From Desulfovibrio legallii (GTDB lineage: Bacteria > Desulfobacterota > Desulfovibrionia > Desulfovibrionales > Desulfovibrionaceae): a DNA stretch of 64,000 nt. The notes beneath the pieces were generated by a model. It saw only the letters and a program-made list of their open reading frames with translations. It ran no database searches and had not been told where the DNA came from. This document shows positions 32,487-40,612 of the stretch, piece by piece. A program made the position numbers and the translations under genes. The number at the start of each line of letters is the position of its first letter. The first letter of the stretch is position 1. The stretch is taken from contig NZ_FNBX01000004.1 of assembly GCF_900102485.1 (NCBI RefSeq), positions 1-64,000 of the forward strand, read 5' to 3'.

Positions 32487-33902
32487 ATGCACCAGTTTGG
32501 GAGGGAGCTTACAGGCGCGCGTCGCGGCTTCGCTCCATGGTTTGGTCTGTTGCTGGCTACGCTCGCGTGCCTGATCCTGCTTCAGGGCTGCGGCGGGCGG
32601 CAGGCGCAATCCCCGCATCAGGCCGGCCTGCCCTCCTGGATGGGCACGGTGGAGGATCTGCGCCGCTTCCCGCAGGACTTGAACGTTTACGCCTCGCGCG
32701 CCGGAAAGGACAAACCGCTGTTTTCCGTGGCGGAGCAGAACGCGCAGGCAGCGCGTTTCATGCGCATTTACTTCGGTCCCTGGGATATGGATAAGACATC
32801 GGTGCGCAAACGCGACGCAGCCGCCATTTTCCACCGGGCGCGAGGCTTCCGGTACGCTGACGTGCGCTGGACGCAGGAGGCGTGGGACGCCATAAGCCGC
32901 AACGCGAACATGGGCGATTTCCCTTCCCGCAGTACACGGGCCATCACTGTGCGCGCCACCAATCTGAGGGAAATGCCTACCAACGAAACCCGTTTTTCCG
33001 AACCTACGCCGAACCCGCAGGCCAACCCCTTTGACTATTTTCAGTACTCTCTCCTTCCGGTGGGTACGCCGCTGCTTATTGCCCACACCACCAGGGACGG
33101 ACAATGGCATTTTGTTGAATGCCCCATAGCTGCCGGCTGGGTGGCCGCGGCTGATGTGGCCGCCGTGGACGCAGGCTTTGCGCGCGCCTATCGCAACGGC
33201 CCCTTTGCCGCGGTGCTGCGCGACCAGGTGCGCCTTGCCGCAACGGACGGAAATGTGGTCACGGCCGGCATCGGCGCCCTGCTGCCCTTGCGGGGCGAGG
33301 GACAGGACGGCGAAGATCGGCTGCGCGTGCTGCTGCCGCTGCGCGGTCCTGACGGCATGGCTGGAGCGGATAGCGTGGCCCTGCCCCGCACGGACGCCGC
33401 CCCTTGGCCCTTGCCGCCCACCCCCGGCACGGTGGCCCAGCTGGGCGACCTTATGCTGGGCCAGCACTACGGCTGGGGCGGCATGTTCGGCCTGCGGGAC
33501 TGCTCCGCTCTGACCCGCGACCTGCTGGCCCCTTTCGGCATCTGGCTGCCGCGAAATTCCGTGGCCCAGGCCCGCACGGGATCCGTTATGTCGCTGGAAG
33601 GCATGAGTACGGCTGAAAAAGAGGCCACAATTCTGCGCTACGGCGTGCCCTTCCTCAGCCTGGTGGGCATGCGCGGCCACATCATGCTCTATGTGGGCAA
33701 TTACCGCGGCCGCCCGGCCATTTTCCACAATGTCTGGGGCGTGCGGGTCGTGGAAAACGGCGACGACGACGCCCGCCTGGTTCTGGGCCGGGCCGTGGTC
33801 ACGTCCATTACGCCGGGCGCGGAATTGCCGAACCTGTACCGGCCCGTCACCTTTGCGGACAGGCTGCGCACCCTGTCCACGCCGGCGGATACGCTGCGGT
33901 GA
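32487..33902 (+). CDS. SH3-domain NlpC/P60 (C40) peptidoglycan endopeptidase lipoprotein
   Basis: A 471-residue lipoprotein (lipobox LLQGC, Cys35). SH3-like domains (about 145-300, for example ITVRATNLREMP) precede the C40 peptidase domain (about 315-450). The catalytic Cys is in LRDCSALT (Cys339); His398 (RGHIMLYVG) and His414 (AIFHNVWG) complete the triad. This is the architecture of the structurally known D. vulgaris NlpC/P60 enzyme, a gamma-D-glutamyl-diamino-acid endopeptidase in cell-wall recycling. AAAAGGGGG precedes the ATG. It overlaps the next gene by 4 bp, so the two are co-translated although functionally unrelated. Confidence 0.9.
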   Translation: MHQFGRELTGARRGFAPWFGLLLATLACLILLQGCGGRQAQSPHQAGLPSWMGTVEDLRRFPQDLNVYASRAGKDKPLFSVAEQNAQAARFMRIYFGPWDMDKTSVRKRDAAAIFHRARGFRYADVRWTQEAWDAISRNANMGDFPSRSTRAITVRATNLREMPTNETRFSEPTPNPQANPFDYFQYSLLPVGTPLLIAHTTRDGQWHFVECPIAAGWVAAADVAAVDAGFARAYRNGPFAAVLRDQVRLAATDGNVVTAGIGALLPLRGEGQDGEDRLRVLLPLRGPDGMAGADSVALPRTDAAPWPLPPTPGTVAQLGDLMLGQHYGWGGMFGLRDCSALTRDLLAPFGIWLPRNSVAQARTGSVMSLEGMSTAEKEATILRYGVPFLSLVGMRGHIMLYVGNYRGRPAIFHNVWGVRVVENGDDDARLVLGRAVVTSITPGAELPNLYRPVTFADRLRTLSTPADTLR

Positions 33903-35485
33903 GAACCCTGCAGCTGCGCATTCCGGCGACCGCGGCCGGGCAGCGCCTGGACCGCGCACTGGGGCAGGCGCTGCCAGACGTCTCCCGCGCGGCGCTGCAA
34001 AAGGCCATCCGGGCCGGGCTCTGCCGAGTGGACGGTCTGCCCCAAACAAGCCCGGACTGCCGCGCCCGTGCGGGGCAGGCGGTGGAAATCCTGATGCCAG
34101 AGGCGGATTCTCCCCTCCAGGCGGAGGAAGGCCACCTGGAAATCCTCTGGCACGACGAACACCTGGCGGTGTGCAACAAACCCGCCGGGCTCACCGTGCA
34201 TCCCTGCCCTTCCTGCCCGGAGCATACGCTGGTGCAGCGGCTGCTGGTGCGGTTCCCGCAGCTGAGGAAGCTGGAGGGCCTGCGCCCCGGCATTGTCCAC
34301 CGCCTGGACAAAGATACCAGCGGCCTTTTGGTCGTGGCCCTGACCGAGGCGGACCGCCTGGCCCTGAGCGCCGCCTTTGCTCGCCGGGCCGTGCACAAGG
34401 AGTATCTGGCCCTGGTGCACGGATGCCCCCCTGAGGAAGGCGCGTGCCGTGAACCCCTGGGCCGCCACCCTACCGTCAAGGTCAAGTGTGCCGTGCTGCC
34501 CGAGGCCCAGGGAGGCAAGCCCGCCCACACGGTCTGGCGGCGGCTCTGGAGCGCGCCGGACGGACGCTGCTCCTTGCTGGCCGTGCGCATATTTACGGGC
34601 CGCACCCATCAGATCCGGGTTCACCTGGCCCATGTGGGGTACCCCTTGCTGGGCGACCGCCTCTATGCGCCTAAGGATGTGCGGGCCCTGGCTCCCCGCC
34701 AGATGCTGCACGCCTGGCGGCTGGAATTTGCGCACCCTGTGGACGGCGTCCCCCTACGTTTTTCCTGCCCGCCTCCGGAGGACATGCTGCAAACTGTCGT
34801 AGCGGCCGGGCGTCGCATGCGGCGCGTGGTGGTAACGGGCAACCCCGGCAGCGGCAAATCCGCCCTGACGGAAGAGTTTGCGCGCGCGGGCATCCCCACC
34901 GTAAGCGCCGACGCCCTTGTGGCCCAGCTCTATGCGCCAGGCGGCGAAGCCGGACCGTGGCTGGCGCGTCTGGCTCCGGAAGCGAACATCCTGACGCCGC
35001 AAGGCGGGGTGGACAAGACTGCCCTGCTTGCCGCCATGCGCCATAGCCCCGGCCTGCGGCAAGAAGTGGAGCGCCTGGTGCACGCCTTGGTGCGTAAAGC
35101 CGTGGAGCAATTCTGGACCACGGCCGAGGCGGGCGGCGCGTCCTTGGCTGTGGCCGAGGTGCCGCTCTATTTTGAAAGCGGCTGGCAGGGCGCTTTTACG
35201 CCTGCACCGCTGGTGGTCGGCGTGCGCTGCCCGCGGGAACTGCGCGATAGGCGCATCCGCGCAACCCGCGGCTGGAGCGAGGACAAGCTGGAGGCTCTTG
35301 AATCCTGGCAGTGGCCGGAGGCGCGCAAGCTGGCCGTCTGCGACCTTGTGGTGGACAATGCGGGCGACAGGGAAGCCTTGCACAGCGCCGCCCAAAGGCT
35401 TGTCGATGACCTTGCGGCAGAAGCGCGGGCCGATGAAGCCCGCCGTACGCAGGCCTTTGCCGGCCTCTGGCGTGACCAGAAATGA
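33899..35485 (+). CDS. fusion of RluD-type pseudouridine synthase and dephospho-CoA kinase
   Basis: A 528-residue fusion. Residues 1 to about 300 are a complete RluA/RluD-family enzyme: S4-like N-terminus, catalytic Asp137 in HRLDKDTSG, and the RTHQIRVHLAH motif. Residues about 308-510 are CoaE: P-loop GNPGSGKS (314-321), VSADALVAQLY, and EVPLYFESGW. CoaE catalyses the last step of CoA synthesis. Start is GTG at 33899, overlapping the previous stop (GTGA). The frame is continuous with no sign of a sequencing error. Confidence 0.93.
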   Translation: MRTLQLRIPATAAGQRLDRALGQALPDVSRAALQKAIRAGLCRVDGLPQTSPDCRARAGQAVEILMPEADSPLQAEEGHLEILWHDEHLAVCNKPAGLTVHPCPSCPEHTLVQRLLVRFPQLRKLEGLRPGIVHRLDKDTSGLLVVALTEADRLALSAAFARRAVHKEYLALVHGCPPEEGACREPLGRHPTVKVKCAVLPEAQGGKPAHTVWRRLWSAPDGRCSLLAVRIFTGRTHQIRVHLAHVGYPLLGDRLYAPKDVRALAPRQMLHAWRLEFAHPVDGVPLRFSCPPPEDMLQTVVAAGRRMRRVVVTGNPGSGKSALTEEFARAGIPTVSADALVAQLYAPGGEAGPWLARLAPEANILTPQGGVDKTALLAAMRHSPGLRQEVERLVHALVRKAVEQFWTTAEAGGASLAVAEVPLYFESGWQGAFTPAPLVVGVRCPRELRDRRIRATRGWSEDKLEALESWQWPEARKLAVCDLVVDNAGDREALHSAAQRLVDDLAAEARADEARRTQAFAGLWRDQK

Positions 35486-35542
35486 CGCCGCGGCGCGCCC
35501 TTTAACGATATTTCGAACTTAAGCATTTTTTTCGCGGGGTTC

Positions 35543-35572
35543 TTGACATTTTTCCTTGATAGGAGCTATAGC
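35543..35572 (+). promoter_or_regulatory. sigma-70-type promoter of the hybrid kinase gene
   Basis: TTGACA (35543-35548) and TATAGC (35567-35572) are separated by 18 bp, about 45 bp before the start codon at 35616. Confidence 0.6.
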
Positions 35573-35615
35573 ACCTGTAAATATAATAAACAATACCAAC
35601 GAGTTTGAGTCGCCC

Positions 35616-37685
35616 ATGCCGGACCTTCCGCAGCCCACAACCCTCGCCTGCGCCAACCCTTTGGTGCTGGCCCTGGAAATCACCAGCGCCGCCCTGTTGC
35701 ACGACAACAAGGAGGAATTTCTGGCTGCCGCCTTGGCGACCATAGGGGAAACGCTGCACTGCGGGCAGGTGACGCTGGTTGAGCGGCAAGGCGAACACTG
35801 GGCTGCGCCGCTTATCTGGCAAAGCTCCGGATACGGCCGCACCTTGCCGGATCCCACACTGGAAGAGCTGGCCCCGGTGTTGGAGAGCTTCGACCAGCGC
35901 AAGGGCCTGGCTGTTGAGGCGGTGGATGCGCTGCCGGAAACGCCGCTCAAGGCTTTTCTTGCCCAACGCCAGGTGCTTTCAGCCTACTGCATTCCCATTA
36001 TTCATGAAGGGGGCCTGTACGGGGGCATATGTCTTACCCGCAGGCGCCACCAGCAGGCGTGGTCGCTGGAAGAATCCAGCATCTGCCATCTCATGAGCAA
36101 TATTCTGGCCATTGCCCTGCTCCACTTTCGGCTTTACAACAGGATCAAGCACAAGCACCAGCAGTTGCGCGACATTCTCAATGCCTTCAGCGAGCCCGTG
36201 TGCATTGTGGATATGGATACCTATGAAATCCTGTTCATGAACAAAAAACAGCAGGAAAGCGCGCTCGAACCCAACTCCAGGAGCAAAATCTGCTACCGTC
36301 GGCTGATGGGGCGCGCCGGGCCGTGCCCCTTCTGCACCAATGCCATAATCGCCAGGCAAGCGGGCACGCCCTACCAATGGACCTATACGGACGAGAAAAG
36401 CCAGCGTTCGTTTTCCGTGGTGGACAAAGCCATCCACTGGGACAACAACAAGCTGGTCCGGCTTTCCATTGCCACGGACGTCACAGATCTTCTGCACACC
36501 CAGCGCGAACGGCAGAAGGCGGTGATGGCCTCCCAGGCCAAAAGCGAATTTCTCGCCCACATGAGCCACGAAATCCGCACCCCCATGAACGGCATCATCG
36601 GCCTTACCCTGCTGGCCCTGCAATCCAATCCCAGCCCGGAACAGCGCGACTATCTGCAAAAAATCCGCACCTCGGCCACCAGCCTGCTGGGCATCATCAA
36701 CGACATCCTGGACCTTTCCAAGATCGAAGCCAACAAGATGGTGCTGGACGAGGCCAACTACAGCCTGGACGACGTGCTGGAATTCGTCCACACTTCCATC
36801 CGCTTTCCGCTGGAGCAAAAAGGGCTTTCCTATGAATGCCGGGTGGACGACCTTGTGCCGCGCAAGCTCTGGGGGGACGGCCTGCGCCTCAAACAGGTGC
36901 TGCTCAATCTTTTGAGCAATGCCGTGAAGTTCACGGCCAGCGGGGGCGTGCGCCTGCTCATAACGATCGAGAACGGCAACAGCGAAGACTGCCTGCACTT
37001 CTGCGTACAGGATACGGGCATGGGCATCAGCAAGGAATACCAGCAACACCTTTTTGAACCCTATACCCAGGCCAGCTCCAGCATCAGCCGCCGCTTCGGC
37101 GGCACAGGCCTGGGACTGACCATCTGCAAACGCATGGCAGAGCTGATGGAAGGCAGCCTCTGGTGCGAAAGCGAGCTGGGCAAGGGCACCACCTTCCACC
37201 TGCGCCTCCCCTGCCGCCCGGCCCGCAATATCTATTGTCAGCCAGAGGAAGAGCCCGCGCCGCCGCTGCCGGACCTTCTCCGGAACCGTCGCGTGCTCCT
37301 AGTGGAAGATAATGAGATCAATCAGGAAGTGGCGAGGGCCATGCTGCTGCAGGCCGGCCTGCGCTGCGATCTGGCCCAGAACGGCAGCGAAGCCGTGCGC
37401 ATGGTGCGCTCCACAGCCTACGACCTGGTGCTTATGGACATTTACATGCCCGTCATGGACGGTCTGCACGCCACCAGGGAAATCCGCCGTTATCTGGAGC
37501 AGCGCGGCGGCGGCCATTTGCCCATCATTGCCATGACGGCCATGACCCTTCCCGAAAACGTGGAGGAAATGATCGCCGCCGGCATGGACGACCACATAGC
37601 CAAACCTTTCAACCAGGCCGTCCTGCGCAAGAAGCTCAGCCGCTGGCTGCAGTCGGCCGCCCAAGCCCATGTCTCCGCATCCTAA
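35616..37685 (+). CDS. hybrid sensor histidine kinase (GAF, PAS, HisKA, HATPase, receiver)
   Basis: A 689-residue soluble hybrid kinase. A GAF-like domain (about 15-170), a PAS-like domain (about 185-295) containing a GPCPFC cysteine motif, HisKA with the phospho-His in SHEIRTPMNG (His318), HATPase with NAVKFT and GGTGLGLTICKRM, and a C-terminal receiver starting VLLVEDNEINQ with its Asp in LVLMDIYMP. No transmembrane helix is seen, so it senses an internal signal. No response-regulator gene is adjacent; the partner is unknown. The start at 35616 is chosen over an in-frame TTG at 35556 because the promoter lies between them. Confidence 0.9.
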   Translation: MPDLPQPTTLACANPLVLALEITSAALLHDNKEEFLAAALATIGETLHCGQVTLVERQGEHWAAPLIWQSSGYGRTLPDPTLEELAPVLESFDQRKGLAVEAVDALPETPLKAFLAQRQVLSAYCIPIIHEGGLYGGICLTRRRHQQAWSLEESSICHLMSNILAIALLHFRLYNRIKHKHQQLRDILNAFSEPVCIVDMDTYEILFMNKKQQESALEPNSRSKICYRRLMGRAGPCPFCTNAIIARQAGTPYQWTYTDEKSQRSFSVVDKAIHWDNNKLVRLSIATDVTDLLHTQRERQKAVMASQAKSEFLAHMSHEIRTPMNGIIGLTLLALQSNPSPEQRDYLQKIRTSATSLLGIINDILDLSKIEANKMVLDEANYSLDDVLEFVHTSIRFPLEQKGLSYECRVDDLVPRKLWGDGLRLKQVLLNLLSNAVKFTASGGVRLLITIENGNSEDCLHFCVQDTGMGISKEYQQHLFEPYTQASSSISRRFGGTGLGLTICKRMAELMEGSLWCESELGKGTTFHLRLPCRPARNIYCQPEEEPAPPLPDLLRNRRVLLVEDNEINQEVARAMLLQAGLRCDLAQNGSEAVRMVRSTAYDLVLMDIYMPVMDGLHATREIRRYLEQRGGGHLPIIAMTAMTLPENVEEMIAAGMDDHIAKPFNQAVLRKKLSRWLQSAAQAHVSAS

Positions 37686-38184
37686 GATTCCCAAAACCAA
37701 CGCCGCCCGCCTGCTGGAAAACCTGGGCATAGCCTTTACACTCCACAGCGCGCCGGTGGACGAGGCCGATCTTTCCGCCGTCGGTATGGCCCGTAAGCTG
37801 GGCGTGCCGCCCCAGTGCGTGTTTAAAACTCTGGTGGCCAGGGGCGACAAAACCGGCGTGCTCATGGCCTGCATCCCAGCCCCTGCGGAGCTGGACCTTA
37901 AGGCTCTGGCCGCCGCTTCCGGCAACAAGCACGTCGCCATGGTCCCCCTCAAGGAGGTGCGTCCGCTCACCGGCTATGTGCGCGGGGGCTGCTCCCCCCT
38001 GGGGGGCAAGAAAGCCTACCCCGTTTTTCTGGATGAAAGCGCCGCGGGGCAGGAGGCCATTTTTGTCAGCGCCGGGCTGCGCGGTGTGCAGCTGCGCCTT
38101 GCCCCGGCGGATTTGCTCCTGGCCGCGCACGGCGTGTACGCGCGCTGCGCAAAAATCACTTCCCCCGCTCCCGCCGACAGGTAA
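37669..38184 (+). CDS. ybaK: YbaK-type Cys-tRNA(Pro)/Cys-tRNA(Cys) deacylase
   Basis: A 171-residue YbaK/EbsC-family protein that hydrolyses misacylated Cys-tRNA(Pro). KTNAARLLENLGIAFTLH is the typical N-terminus; KTLVARGD, LKEVRPLTGYVRGGCSPLG (with the conserved GGxSP-like loop, here GGCSP) and IFVSAGLRGVQLRLAP follow. The gene overlaps the 3' end of the kinase by 17 bp in another frame. Confidence 0.92.
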   Translation: MSPHPKIPKTNAARLLENLGIAFTLHSAPVDEADLSAVGMARKLGVPPQCVFKTLVARGDKTGVLMACIPAPAELDLKALAAASGNKHVAMVPLKEVRPLTGYVRGGCSPLGGKKAYPVFLDESAAGQEAIFVSAGLRGVQLRLAPADLLLAAHGVYARCAKITSPAPADR

Positions 38185-38252
38185 GTCCTTTTTACTATGG
38201 CCGTTCCGCGCCCCGGCTTTTCTTTGTCTTTTGCTACGTTTTTCCGTTCATA

Positions 38253-38293
38253 TTGACATCCGGAGCGCTTTGCGTACTTTGAAAAAAGTACGC
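38253..38293 (+). promoter_or_regulatory. candidate promoter/operator before the cytochrome operon
   Basis: TTGACA (38253-38258) is followed by a perfect 9-bp inverted repeat, GCGTACTTT (38272-38280) and AAAGTACGC (38285-38293), with a 4-bp spacer. The repeat covers the expected -10 position, as an operator would. No good -10 is visible, so the promoter is uncertain. Confidence 0.4.
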
Positions 38294-38375
38294 ATTGCCA
38301 TTTTACGCCGTAGCCATTGCGGCGTTCTCCTGCCGCGCGGCACGCCACCGGCCTGTTTCCACCTCCGGAGCTGCT

Positions 38376-39257
38376 ATGAAAAACCACAATCTGTTTCTGA
38401 CGCTGGTTCTTGTCACCTTCCTGCTGCTGTTGGGGGTCTGGATACTTTCCTTTTTCCGTTCCAGCGTAGCCGTAAAACGGATATCGGCGACGCAGCCCGC
38501 GTCGGCCGCGCCCACGCCCTCATCGGCTGCAGGCCCTCAGGCCTTGTTCAATCCTCCCCGCCCTGAGGACGCGCCGGAAAAAATCCGGCCCCAGGTGCTG
38601 CTGGGCTACAAGATCATGACTGAGACCCAAAAGTACGCCACAGGCTACGCGGGCAACGCGCTTTCCTGTTCCAGCTGCCATTTTGACGGCGGCCGCAGCC
38701 TTGAGAGCATCCCCCTGGTGGGGACGGCCGCCACCTACCCTCAGTACCGCAGCCGCCAGAAGTACACGACCGACCTGGCCCTGCGGGTGCAGGACTGTTT
38801 TGAGCGCAGCATGAACGGCAAGGCCCCGGCTCTGGACAGCCAGATCATGCAGTCCCTGCTGGTTTATCTGCAATGGATTTCCAAAGACATTCCCGTGTAC
38901 GCCAAGCTGCCCTGGGCCTTGCCGCACGACCTGGGCAACGCCCACAAGCCGGACCAGGACAAAGGCGCGCAGGTCTACGTCCAGGTCTGCGCCCGTTGCC
39001 ACGGCGACGACGGCCAGGGTACGGACATCGCCCCACCCCTCTGGGGCGAGGGCTCCTATAACGACGGCGCGGGCATGCACCGGGTGCGCACCTTCTCCGT
39101 ATTTACCTGGAAGTTCATGCCCAAAAGCGCGCCTTCGCTCAGCCAGGAAGAAGCCCTGGATGTGGCGGCCTTCGTCAACAGCCGCCCCAGGCCCAAGTTT
39201 GTGGCAAGCCATCCGGAAACCATTGAGCGGGTCATTCCCCTGCCGGAAGGAAAGTAG
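38376..39257 (+). CDS. dihaem c-type cytochrome, TsdA-like, membrane anchored
   Basis: A 293-residue cytochrome with an N-terminal membrane helix (about 6-27) and two CxxCH motifs, CSSCH (98-102) and CARCH (205-209). The stretch ALSCSSCHFDGGRS and the following YPQYRSRQ and CFERSMNG resemble thiosulfate dehydrogenase (TsdA) and related dihaem cytochromes. It starts a three-gene operon with a CydA-like subunit and another cytochrome-bearing membrane protein, so an electron-shuttle role for that complex is more likely than thiosulfate oxidation alone. GGAG precedes the chosen ATG. Confidence 0.85.
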   Translation: MKNHNLFLTLVLVTFLLLLGVWILSFFRSSVAVKRISATQPASAAPTPSSAAGPQALFNPPRPEDAPEKIRPQVLLGYKIMTETQKYATGYAGNALSCSSCHFDGGRSLESIPLVGTAATYPQYRSRQKYTTDLALRVQDCFERSMNGKAPALDSQIMQSLLVYLQWISKDIPVYAKLPWALPHDLGNAHKPDQDKGAQVYVQVCARCHGDDGQGTDIAPPLWGEGSYNDGAGMHRVRTFSVFTWKFMPKSAPSLSQEEALDVAAFVNSRPRPKFVASHPETIERVIPLPEGK

Positions 39258-39260
39258 GCC

Positions 39261-40610
39261 ATGGTCTTCCCCATCCTGCACATTCCCGGTCTGGGCGACG
39301 GCATGACCATCGCCCTGGACGCCGTGCTGCACGTGCTCATCAGTCACGGCCTGGCCATCGGCTTCATGACGGTGCTTGTTCTGTTCCAGACGCTCGCCTG
39401 GCGCGGCAAGGGGGCCTTCTGGGCGCGCATTGCCCGCCGCCTGCTGGGCACGGCCGTGGTCATCACCACCTCGGTGGGCGCGGTGACCGGCGTGGGCATC
39501 TGGTTCATTACCGGCGCACTGGCGCCGGAGGGCATTGGCGCCCTTATCCACCTCTTTTTCTGGCCCTGGTTCATCGAATGGATGGCCTTTACCTCTGAAG
39601 TTTCCCTGCTGCTCATCTATTACTACCTTTGGGACAAACTGCAGGAAAGCCGCCCCGGCCTGCTGGCCGCCGTGGGCTGGAGCTATGTGACCATGGCGGT
39701 CATTTCCGCCATCCTCATCTCCGGCATTCTGGGCTTTATGCTCACGCCGGACGCCTGGCCCTGGGGCCAGGCATTTACAGAGGCCTACTTCAATCCCACC
39801 TTTATTCCTCAGGTTTTCCTGCGCCTGGGCGCGGGGCTCTGCCTGGGCGCGCTGCTGGCGCTGGGCTGGATAGCCTGGCGCTTTGACGGCACTGGGCCGC
39901 AACGCGCCCGCGCGCTGCGCTGCACCGGGGGGCTGGCCTTGGGGGCGGCCCTGGTTGCAGGCCTCAGCGCCTGGGTTTACTTTTCGCGCATTCCGGCCAC
40001 CTACCTGACCCACTGGAAGTTTGCGGTGGCCACTTCCTACCTTTCGCAGCTGCCGGACTTTCTGCCGCTGCTCAACCTCGCTGCGGCGCTCTGCATTGTG
40101 CTGGCCGCGCTGGCGGGCGCGTGCCGCAGGCCGTTGCTCAGCCGCGCGCTCTGCATCCCGGCTTTGCTCTGCTGCGTGACCCTGTTCATGGAGTTTGAGC
40201 GGGTGCGCGAATTTGTGCGCGGCCCCTACCTGGTGCCGGGCTACATGTACGCCAACCAGATTCCCCTGGCGGAAAACGAAGCCCTGCTGGCCCGCAATGC
40301 CCCCTTGCTGCCCCGCGCCAGCTGGATCAATGTGGAGAGCAAGCTCTCCCCCCGCGAAACGGCCGGGCGCGCGCTGTTTGCCGCCAATTGCGGCGTCTGC
40401 CACGCGGAAAGCGGCATCAACGGCATTGACCACCGCCTGGCCGGGCGCAGCCTGGACGGCGTGGCCGCCATGGTGGGCATAACCCAGCACCTGGCCCCCT
40501 ATATGACGCCCTTTACCGGCTCGGAAGAGGAGCGTCTGTTGCTGGCCCACTATATTTACGGCCTTGCCACCGCGCACGCCGGCACGGACCGGACCGTGAA
40601 GGAGAAGTAA
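39261..40610 (+). CDS. CydA-like (cytochrome bd superfamily) protein with C-terminal cytochrome c domain
   Basis: A 449-residue protein. Residues 1 to about 310 form about eight membrane helices with cytochrome bd subunit I features: a His in AVLHVLISHGLAIGF, and acidic residues in FIEWMAFTSEVSLLL followed by YYYLWDKL. The quinol-binding Q loop of canonical CydA is short or missing. Residues 360-440 are a cytochrome c domain with CGVCH (377-381). Electrons may therefore enter from c-type haems rather than quinol. It sits 3 bp after the dihaem cytochrome and 2 bp before the next gene. Confidence 0.82.
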   Translation: MVFPILHIPGLGDGMTIALDAVLHVLISHGLAIGFMTVLVLFQTLAWRGKGAFWARIARRLLGTAVVITTSVGAVTGVGIWFITGALAPEGIGALIHLFFWPWFIEWMAFTSEVSLLLIYYYLWDKLQESRPGLLAAVGWSYVTMAVISAILISGILGFMLTPDAWPWGQAFTEAYFNPTFIPQVFLRLGAGLCLGALLALGWIAWRFDGTGPQRARALRCTGGLALGAALVAGLSAWVYFSRIPATYLTHWKFAVATSYLSQLPDFLPLLNLAAALCIVLAALAGACRRPLLSRALCIPALLCCVTLFMEFERVREFVRGPYLVPGYMYANQIPLAENEALLARNAPLLPRASWINVESKLSPRETAGRALFAANCGVCHAESGINGIDHRLAGRSLDGVAAMVGITQHLAPYMTPFTGSEEERLLLAHYIYGLATAHAGTDRTVKEK

Positions 40611-40612
40611 CC

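Noticed and set aside
32466..34049. A 527-codon minus-strand open frame
   Set aside because: Antisense to the NlpC/P60 gene, which has a clear lipobox and catalytic triad; the product is Arg/Ala/Gly-rich.
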